Source of the DNA: an uncultured Collinsella sp.
Lineage (GTDB): Bacteria > Actinomycetota > Coriobacteriia > Coriobacteriales > Coriobacteriaceae
Direction: 5' to 3'
Length of the DNA: 25,373 nucleotides
Assembly: GCA_902475375.1 (NCBI GenBank)
Contig: CABRZC010000018.1
Location: forward strand, 1 to 25,373
Shown here: one piece after another, positions 6,372 to 12,638 of the stretch
Position numbering within the stretch: position 1 is the first letter of the stretch
Layout: each line of letters starts with the position of its first letter
Translations under genes and position numbers: made by a program
Notes under the pieces: model-generated
Seen by the model: the letters and a program-made list of their open reading frames with translations, nothing else
What the model was told of the DNA's origin: nothing
The model's database searches: none

Positions 6372-7829
6372 ATGAGCGACTGCGAATCCATGCCTGCCGA
6401 GGTGCGCGACCGCCTGCGCTCCATTCCCGCCGTGCACGAGCTGCTGGCCGAGTGGCCGGTCATGAAGGCTGCCGGCGGTGCGGGCGACACGTTGGTGCGC
6501 GAGGCGATTGACGCCGAGCTCGATGCCGAGCGCGCGGCGATTCGCTCTGGCGCCCCCGCTAGGAATAAGCGCGAGCTCGCCTTGGCTATCGAGCGGCGGT
6601 GCCACCGCCTGTCGCTGCCGACCCTGCGCCCTGCCGTTAACGCGACGGGCGTTGTGATTCACACCAACCTGGGCCGCGCTCCGCTCGCGCCCGCGGCGGT
6701 GCGGGCGGTGACCGATGTCGCTCGCGGCTACAGCACGCTTGAGTATGACGTCTCAACCTGCGCTCGCGGGGGCCGCAAAGAGCATGCCGCGCGTCTGCTG
6801 CGCACGCTCACGGGGGCGCAGGACGCCCTGGTCGTCAACAATAACGCCGCGGCGGTGCTGCTGGTGCTTGCCGCGCATGCGTGCGGCAAAGAGGTCATCG
6901 TGAGTCGCGGCGAGCTGGTCGAGGTGGGCGGTAGCTTCCGCATTCCCGACATCATGGCGGCCTCGGGCGCCAAGCTTGTCGAGGTGGGCTCGACCAACCG
7001 CACGCATCTGGATGATTATCGAAGCGCCATCACGCCCAACACGGCGATGATCCTGAAGGTTCATCCTTCCAACTACCGCATCGAGGGCTTCCACGAGGAG
7101 GTTTCCGTGGCGGAGCTTTCTGCGCTGGCGCATGAGCACGGGCTTTTGCTTTACGAGGACCAAGGCTCGGGTGCTTTGCTTGCAGACGGGGTGCTCGCCG
7201 ATGCGGGGGAGAAGTCCACGTCCGCCTCGCTTTGCGCCGGCGCTGACCTTGTCTCGTGCTCGGGCGACAAGCTATTCGGTGCTTCGCAGGCGGGCATTAT
7301 TCTCGGCAGCGACCAGGCGATTGCCACTTGTGCCTCGCATCCGCTGATGCGCGCGCTTCGCCCCGGCAAGCTCACGCTCGCGGCCCTCGAGGCCACCCTG
7401 CGCCTGTATGTGGCCGGTTCCGATACGGCACATCGGGAGATTCCGGTGCTCAACATGCTATCCGGCGCGCCGGCTCCGCTCGAGCGTCAGGCCAAGCGCC
7501 TGCGCGACCGCATGCTGCGTAAACTTCGCGAGGCTCAGTGCGAGGAGGCGGTGGAATTGCAGGTTGTCGAGGGCGCCTCTGCCCCCGGCGGCGGCTCGCT
7601 GCCGACCGTCGAGCTCCCAACATTTTGCGTTGCCGTCTGTCCCGCCGATTGGCGCCTGTCCGCCGATGGCCTAAAGCGCGCCATGGTTCAAGAACCCGAT
7701 ACGCCGGTTGTGACGCGCGTGCAGCGCGACCAGGTGCTGTTTGACGTCCGCACGCTTTTGCACGATACCGACCTTGACCTGTGTGCGTCTGCGTTGACGG
7801 ATGCCGTGCGGGCGGGTTTGCGTCGATGA
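6372..7829 (+). CDS. selA: L-seryl-tRNA(Sec) selenium transferase SelA
   Basis: SelA converts Ser-tRNA(Sec) to Sec-tRNA(Sec) with selenophosphate, using PLP in a homodecamer. The protein is 485 residues, close to the usual 460-480. The N-terminal domain (RDRLRSIPAVHELL) is the tRNA-binding part. The core begins with RPAVNATGVVIHTNLGRAPL, and the PLP lysine is K300 in SGDKLFGASQAGII, as in E. coli SelA. ATG 6372 follows GAAGGG (6360-6365); in-frame codons further upstream lack a site, and ATG 6390 is a weaker alternative. The stop overlaps the selB start (ATGA at 7826-7829), so the two are translationally coupled. It works with selD upstream and selB and selC downstream. Confidence 0.96.
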   Translation: MSDCESMPAEVRDRLRSIPAVHELLAEWPVMKAAGGAGDTLVREAIDAELDAERAAIRSGAPARNKRELALAIERRCHRLSLPTLRPAVNATGVVIHTNLGRAPLAPAAVRAVTDVARGYSTLEYDVSTCARGGRKEHAARLLRTLTGAQDALVVNNNAAAVLLVLAAHACGKEVIVSRGELVEVGGSFRIPDIMAASGAKLVEVGSTNRTHLDDYRSAITPNTAMILKVHPSNYRIEGFHEEVSVAELSALAHEHGLLLYEDQGSGALLADGVLADAGEKSTSASLCAGADLVSCSGDKLFGASQAGIILGSDQAIATCASHPLMRALRPGKLTLAALEATLRLYVAGSDTAHREIPVLNMLSGAPAPLERQAKRLRDRMLRKLREAQCEEAVELQVVEGASAPGGGSLPTVELPTFCVAVCPADWRLSADGLKRAMVQEPDTPVVTRVQRDQVLFDVRTLLHDTDLDLCASALTDAVRAGLRR

Positions 7830-9796
7830 CGGCGCGTGAGCTTGTCGAATGTCCCGTTGTCGTTGGAACGGCGGGACACGTTGACCATGGAAAGTCGGCC
7901 CTCATCGAGGCGCTGACCGGAAAAAATCCCGACCGTCTGGAGGTCGAGAAGCGCCGCGGTATGACCACGGAGCTCGGTTTTGGAGAGTTGGCGCTGCCGA
8001 GCGGCAAGATTGTCGGCCTGGTCGATGTGCCCGGTCATGCGCACTACCTGCGCGCGATGGTGCAGGGCGCCACGGGCATCGACGTGGCAGTGCTGGTGGT
8101 TTCTGCCGTTGAGGGCGTGATGCTGCAGACGCGCGAGCACGTGCACGTTCTCGAGTTGTTGGGCGTGACGCGCATGGTCGTCGCGCTCACCATGCGCGAC
8201 CTGGCCGACGACGAGACGGCGGAGCTCGCCGAGCTCGATGTGATGGATTTCCTTTCGGGCACCGTGTTCTCCGATGCCCCCGTGGTCCCCGTGTCGTCGC
8301 GCACGGGCGAGGGCGTCGAGGACGTGCGCGGGGCGATCGATGCCGCGATCGACGCGTTTCTGGCTGAATCCGCCGAGCGCTCCGAGCGCCCCGGCTTGGC
8401 CCCGCGTCTGCCCATCGACCGCTGCTTTTCCATCAAGGGCTCGGGCACCGTCGTCACGGGAACGCTTCACGACGCCCCCATCATGGTGGGCGACGAGCTT
8501 GTCTCGAGCCCGGCGGGCGTGCGCTGTCGCGTGCGCGCGATTCAGGTGCACGGCGACACGCCGCGCGCGCTTCCCGGCCAGCGCGTCGCCCTCAACATCG
8601 TGGGCGACGGGGTCGATGTCCTGCCCCGCGGCGAGGTCGTCTGCGGACCGAGCGCCGAGGGCTCGACGCTTAGGCTTATCGCGCGCTTCACCTATCTGGG
8701 GCGCGAGGGCGCCAAGCCCGTGCCCTTCGAGTCCGGCGCGCGCGTCCACGTGATGGCGGGCACGGCCGAGGTCATCGGGCGCATCATGCTCATGGAGGGC
8801 GAGGGACCCATTGAGGCCGGCGAGACCCGCATCGTACAGGTCCGCCTGGAGGAGCGTCTTCCCGTGCGCTCGGGCGACGGCCTCATCGTGCTCGCGTTCT
8901 CGCCGGTGGTGCTTATCGGCGGCGGACGCGTGCTGCTTTCGCAGTGCCGCCGCTCGCGCGAGCTCACGGATGCTGAGCGCTCGCTTCTCGCGGCTCTCGA
9001 TGCGGGCGACCTCGCATCGACCGTCGCCGCGTGGCTCGGTATCCAGCGCCTGCCCGTGCCGGCAGCCGATGTCGCCCGTGCGATCGATCTTTCCGGTGCC
9101 GAGGCCGTAAGGCTCCTGCTCGCCGCGGTGGCGTCGGGCGATGCGGTCGCCCTTCATCCGGAGCACTCGACCGAGGAGCTCTATGCCGCCCCCGCCGTGC
9201 TCGATGCCGCCCTCACCGCGCTCGCCGACACGCTTGCCGCCATGCATGAGGCCGCGCCCAAGCAGACGGGTTTCACGCCGGGCGAGGTTGTGCATGTCGC
9301 CTGGCCGAAAGCGGGCGAAGATGTCGCCTCCGCGCTCATCCTCGAGGGCTGTGCGCGCGGCATCTGCGCCATCGACGGTGCCGAGGTCTTCGACTCGCAT
9401 TCCGCCGCTGCGGCGTTACGCGTGGTGCGCGAGGCTAGCCATCGCATTGTGGCCCTGCTGGATGAGGCCGGCCTCGACGCGCCGACGCTGCCCGAGCTGG
9501 GACAGCAGTTGCAACTCGATCGCGACACCATGACGCGTGCGCTGCGCGAGCTTTCGCTCAACCACTCGATCGTTAAGGTCGAGCACGACGTTGCCTTGTC
9601 CGCCGCCGCCGAGGCCCATGCGCGTGAGGTTGTTTTTGCGGCTATCGAGGCTGCCGGCGGCGCTACCACCACGAGTGTATTGCGCGAGGCCTTGGGTGTG
9701 TCGCGCAAGCGAGCGATCAGCATCTTGGAGCACCTGGATGCCGTGCGCTTTACCGCACTCGACAAGGATGCCGGCGGCCTAAGATCGCTGCGTTAG
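7826..9796 (+). CDS. selB: Selenocysteine-specific elongation factor SelB
   Basis: SelB binds GTP, Sec-tRNA(Sec) and the SECIS hairpin, and delivers Sec to UGA codons. The protein has 656 residues. The N-terminal GTPase domain shows GTAGHVDHGKS (P-loop), RRGMTTELGF (switch I) and DVPGHAHYL (switch II). The G4 position reads TMRD at residues 122-125, where SelB proteins usually have TKxD; the Asp is kept but the Lys is Met. EF-Tu-like beta-barrel domains follow, and then the C-terminal winged-helix array that binds SECIS RNA, ending in the typical GVSRKRAISILEHLD helix. Start ATG 7826 overlaps the selA stop. An in-frame upstream extension to 7781 lies inside selA and is not needed. tRNA-Sec follows 72 bases later. 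Confidence 0.96.
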   Translation: MTARELVECPVVVGTAGHVDHGKSALIEALTGKNPDRLEVEKRRGMTTELGFGELALPSGKIVGLVDVPGHAHYLRAMVQGATGIDVAVLVVSAVEGVMLQTREHVHVLELLGVTRMVVALTMRDLADDETAELAELDVMDFLSGTVFSDAPVVPVSSRTGEGVEDVRGAIDAAIDAFLAESAERSERPGLAPRLPIDRCFSIKGSGTVVTGTLHDAPIMVGDELVSSPAGVRCRVRAIQVHGDTPRALPGQRVALNIVGDGVDVLPRGEVVCGPSAEGSTLRLIARFTYLGREGAKPVPFESGARVHVMAGTAEVIGRIMLMEGEGPIEAGETRIVQVRLEERLPVRSGDGLIVLAFSPVVLIGGGRVLLSQCRRSRELTDAERSLLAALDAGDLASTVAAWLGIQRLPVPAADVARAIDLSGAEAVRLLLAAVASGDAVALHPEHSTEELYAAPAVLDAALTALADTLAAMHEAAPKQTGFTPGEVVHVAWPKAGEDVASALILEGCARGICAIDGAEVFDSHSAAAALRVVREASHRIVALLDEAGLDAPTLPELGQQLQLDRDTMTRALRELSLNHSIVKVEHDVALSAAAEAHAREVVFAAIEAAGGATTTSVLREALGVSRKRAISILEHLDAVRFTALDKDAGGLRSLR

Positions 9797-9847
9797 GGGC
9801 TTTGCATCGCTGCCCTGGTCCTCCTTGCAGTTGCGGGCTGTTCGGTT

Positions 9848-9856
9848 TGGTAAAAT
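9848..9856 (+). promoter_or_regulatory. Extended -10 promoter for selC
   Basis: TGG-TAAAAT is an extended -10 (TGn plus hexamer) ending 12 bases before tRNA-Sec, a suitable distance for a start near 9863. A TTGCAG at 9825-9830 is 20 bases upstream, too far for a good -35. selC could also be read through from selB. Confidence 0.5.
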
Positions 9857-9868
9857 ACCGCCACGCTT

Positions 9869-9965
9869 GGGAACGGATGGGCTCCGGTGGGCCCCGCGGT
9901 CCTCAAAACCGTTGCGAGGCGTGCAAAACGTCTTGGATGTGTTCGATTCACATACGTTCCCGCCA
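9869..9965 (+). tRNA. selC: tRNA-Sec (anticodon UCA)
   Basis: The RNA is 97 bases with encoded CCA and discriminator G. Acceptor GGGAACG pairs with CGTTCCC. The D-stem has six pairs (GGGCTC/GGGCCC) around a CGGT loop, a hallmark of tRNA-Sec. Anticodon stem GCGGT/ACCGT encloses loop CCTCAAA with TCA at 9903-9905. A long variable arm (GAGGCG with CGTCTT) follows, then T-arm ATGTG-TTCGATT-CACAT. Its position directly after selB agrees. Two oddities are that loop position 33 is C rather than the near-universal U, and that the eighth acceptor pair expected in bacterial tRNA-Sec would be G9876 opposite A9954. Confidence 0.96.
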
Positions 9966-9977
9966 ACGTATCTCGCC

Positions 9978-10018
9978 AAAACCACCACAAAGGTGCCTGT
10001 CCCCTTTGTGGTGGTTTT
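9978..10018. terminator. Strong bidirectional-type hairpin after selC
   Basis: A 16-bp perfect stem (9978-9993 with 10003-10018) begins AAAACCACC and ends GGTGGTTTT, with loop TGCCTGTCC. The T-run is formed by the 3' arm itself, and the mirrored A-run gives a T-run on the other strand. It lies 12 bases after tRNA-Sec. The GCCTGTCC in its loop recalls the GGGACAGG repeats at 6210 and 19331. Confidence 0.8.
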
Positions 10019-10132
10019 GAAACGTGCGGGAAACAGCTTCGAAACACGCAACTTGCACGTCAGGCGCTCAAAAACGCATCTACCTGCATCGTAATCAAAA
10101 TGAAACATCCGCCCGCGGTCTTATTCGTAACT

Positions 10133-10162
10133 TTGCGGCAACAGTGCGATATTATCCATACT
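10133..10162 (+). promoter_or_regulatory. Possible promoter for gdhA
   Basis: TTGCGG (10133-10138) and CATACT (10157-10162) are 18 bases apart, 66 bases upstream of the gdhA start. TATTAT at 10150-10155 is a competing -10. The assignment is tentative. Confidence 0.35.
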
Positions 10163-10227
10163 CGATAAAGCTCGCGGCGCATAGGGTGCCGCGACCGACA
10201 CTTTTCTTTCCCATCATTGGAGGAAGC

Positions 10228-11583
10228 ATGAGCTACACGCAGAAAGTTCTCGACGAGCTCAAGGCCCGCTATCCCGAGCAGCCTGAGTTCATCCAGGCCG
10301 CGACCGAGATCCTCGGCACCATCCAGCCGGCGCTCGACGCCCACCCCGAGTACGAGGAGGCCGCCCTGCTGGAGCGCCTCGTCGAGCCCGAGCGCATCGT
10401 CATATTCCGTGTGCCGTGGGTCGACGACCAGGGCAAGGTTCAGGTCAACCGCGGTTACCGCGTCGAGTTCAACTCTGCCATTGGACCCTACAAGGGCGGC
10501 CTGCGCTTTAACCCCACGGTCACCCTGGGCATGCTCAAGTTCCTGGGCCTGGAGCAGATCCTCAAGAACAGCCTGACCACCCTGCCCATGGGCGGCGGCA
10601 AGGGCGGCTCCGACTTTGACCCCAAGGGCAAGTCTAACAACGAGATCATGCACTTCTGCCAGTCCTTCATGACCGAGCTCTATCGCCACATCGGCCCCAA
10701 CACCGACGTTCCCGCCGGCGACCTGGGCGTTGGTGGCCGCGAGGTTGCCTACATGTTCGGTCAGTACAAGCGCCTGACCAACGAGTGGACCGGCGTCCTC
10801 ACCGGCAAGGGCCTCTCCTTTGGCGGCTCGCTCGCCCGTACCGAGGCCACCGGCTACGGCCTGGTCTACTTTGTGGACGAGTACCTCAAGAGCCGCGGCG
10901 AGTCCTTCGAGGGCAAGAACGTTGTCGTTCACGGCTCCGGTAACGTCGCTATCTACGCGGTCCAGAAGGTCTCCCAGCTCGGCGGCAAAGTGCTGGCCTG
11001 CTCCGACACCCATGGCTGGGTCGAGGATCCCGACGGCATCGACTACACCGTGCTCGAGCATGTCTACAACAAGAAGCGCTCCGGCCACGACAAGGGCGTC
11101 ACGCTCGCCATGTACGTTGACGAGAAGCCCAACGCCGTATGGCACGAGGGCGACGGCCGCGGCGTGTGGCAGCTGCCCTGCGATATCGCGCTGCCCTGCG
11201 CTCGCGAGAACACGCTGCTGCTCGAGGACGCCCAGGCGCTCGTCGCCAACGGCTGCAAGGTGGTCGGCGAGGGCGCAAACATGCCCACGACCATCGAGGC
11301 CACGACCTACTTCCAGGAGAACGGCGTTGCCTTTATGCCTGGTAAGGCTGCCAACGCCGGTGGCGTGCTCGTGTCCGGCCTGGAGATGAGCCAGAACGCC
11401 GAGCACCTGTCCTGGACCTTCGAGGAGGTCGATGGCAAGCTCGAGCAGCTCATGCGCGGCATGTTCCACAACGTGGACGATACCGCCAAAGAGTATGGCC
11501 AGGAGGGCAACTTTGTCATGGGCGCCAACATCGCCGGCTTCCTGAAGGTCGCCGACGCCATGCTCGCCCAGGGCGTCTGCTAA
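10228..11583 (+). CDS. gdhA: Glutamate dehydrogenase (hexameric, GdhA type)
   Basis: This 451-residue enzyme matches the ~450-residue length of the bacterial hexameric GDH family, which interconverts 2-oxoglutarate plus ammonia and glutamate. Start ATG 10228 has GGAGGAAG just upstream. Visible motifs are YKGGLRFNPTV and LPMGGGKGGSDFDPKGKS (with the catalytic lysine region), the conserved DVPAGDLGVGGREV, and the Rossmann segment VVVHGSGNVAIYA. Residues near the Rossmann acidic position (SDTHGWV) resemble NADP-preferring members, but the cofactor cannot be fixed from sequence alone. It stands alone between selC and a terminator. Codon use is strongly biased to C and G endings, consistent with high expression. 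Confidence 0.95.
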   Translation: MSYTQKVLDELKARYPEQPEFIQAATEILGTIQPALDAHPEYEEAALLERLVEPERIVIFRVPWVDDQGKVQVNRGYRVEFNSAIGPYKGGLRFNPTVTLGMLKFLGLEQILKNSLTTLPMGGGKGGSDFDPKGKSNNEIMHFCQSFMTELYRHIGPNTDVPAGDLGVGGREVAYMFGQYKRLTNEWTGVLTGKGLSFGGSLARTEATGYGLVYFVDEYLKSRGESFEGKNVVVHGSGNVAIYAVQKVSQLGGKVLACSDTHGWVEDPDGIDYTVLEHVYNKKRSGHDKGVTLAMYVDEKPNAVWHEGDGRGVWQLPCDIALPCARENTLLLEDAQALVANGCKVVGEGANMPTTIEATTYFQENGVAFMPGKAANAGGVLVSGLEMSQNAEHLSWTFEEVDGKLEQLMRGMFHNVDDTAKEYGQEGNFVMGANIAGFLKVADAMLAQGVC

Positions 11584-11626
11584 ATCCAGCTCAACATAGC
11601 TCCACACAGCACCAGCTGATGCGCTT

Positions 11627-11660
11627 AAGGCTCCCGGCAATTCCTGCCGGGAGCCTTTTT
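11627..11660 (+). terminator. Rho-independent terminator of gdhA
   Basis: AAGGCTCCCGGCA (11627-11639) pairs with TGCCGGGAGCCTT (11645-11657) over 13 bp, with loop ATTCC and a TTTTT run completing it. Confidence 0.93.
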
Positions 11661-11723
11661 CTATGGTGGCGAGGGCTGTGCGCCCTCGTTTGGTACACTT
11701 AGAGGTACTGGACAAGTAAAGAG

Positions 11724-12638
11724 ATGGGGGAGAACGTGCTCAAGTTCGGTACCTACGTCCGTGTTGGAAACGCGGCCGAAGCCTATGAGCTCTTGCAGAA
11801 AAACCGCAACAACAAGATTGTGGGCGGCGGTATCTGGATGCGCCTGGGTTCGCGTCGCGTGGCGACGGCGATTGACCTTTCGGCCTGCGGACTCGATCAG
11901 ATCGAGGAGACCGAGACCGAGTTTCGCATCGGTGCCATGTGTACCCTGCGCCAGCTCGAGCGTCATGCCGAGCTCAACGCGCTCGTCAACAACGTATTTG
12001 AGTTTGCCGTCCACGACATTGTGGGTGTGCAGCTGCGCAATACCGCCACGGTGGGCGGCAGCATCTACGGCCGCTTTGGTTTTTCGGACGTTCTCTCGGC
12101 CTTTTTGGCGCTCGACTCTTACGTTGAGCTGACGGGTGCCGGCCGCGTGCCGCTTGGCGAGTTTGTGAACATGGGCTACGTGCGCGACGTGATCGAGCAC
12201 GTCGTGGTCGTCAAGCACGACTACCGCGCGAGCTACGAGGCCGTGCGCAAGGCCGCGACCGACTTCCCCTCCCTAAATGTCACCGCTGCCTGGTGGGATA
12301 ACAGCTGGCATGTCACCGTGGGTGCCCGCCCGCTGCGTGCGACCCTGCTGCAGGGCGCGGCATGCGGCCTTGTCGGCGAGCAGCCTTCCGAGGACGAGCT
12401 GCGCGCCCTTGCCGCATCCGTGCGTGCCCTGAGCTACGGCACCAACCTGTGGGGCTCGGCCGACTACCGCCGCCGCATCTCGGCACCGTTGGCGATTCAG
12501 GCCGTGCGTCGCGCCGCCGGCATTGAGCTTTCGGCCGCGCTTGCCCGCGAGCTCGAGGGCGTGCAGGTCCCCAAGTTTGCCACGGACGAGTATTCCTGCC
12601 GCCGCGTGCCCGGCGTCGATTCTAGCGAGGTGCGCTAA
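11724..12638 (+). CDS. Xanthine dehydrogenase-family FAD-binding subunit
   Basis: A 304-residue protein of the CoxM/XdhB/YgfM type. The N-terminal half carries the FAD-binding signature: KIVGGGIWMRLG, then FRIGAMCTLRQLE, then VQLRNTATVGGSIYGRFGFSD. The C-terminal part resembles the CO dehydrogenase flavoprotein C-terminal domain (YRRRISAPLAIQAVRRA). The subunit passes electrons between the [2Fe-2S] clusters of its partner and an external acceptor. Its stop and the partner's start share a base (TAATG at 12636-12640), so the two are coupled. ATG 11724 is taken as the start; GTG 11736 after GGGGGAG is an alternative. Size and pairing with a fused Fe-S/Mo subunit match the YgfM/XdhD arrangement. 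Confidence 0.88.
   Translation: MGENVLKFGTYVRVGNAAEAYELLQKNRNNKIVGGGIWMRLGSRRVATAIDLSACGLDQIEETETEFRIGAMCTLRQLERHAELNALVNNVFEFAVHDIVGVQLRNTATVGGSIYGRFGFSDVLSAFLALDSYVELTGAGRVPLGEFVNMGYVRDVIEHVVVVKHDYRASYEAVRKAATDFPSLNVTAAWWDNSWHVTVGARPLRATLLQGAACGLVGEQPSEDELRALAASVRALSYGTNLWGSADYRRRISAPLAIQAVRRAAGIELSAALARELEGVQVPKFATDEYSCRRVPGVDSSEVR

Noticed and set aside
10060..11715. A 551-codon open frame on the minus strand over gdhA
   Set aside because: It has the same codon-bias artefact, shows low-complexity composition and no recognisable domain, and opposes a clear GDH.
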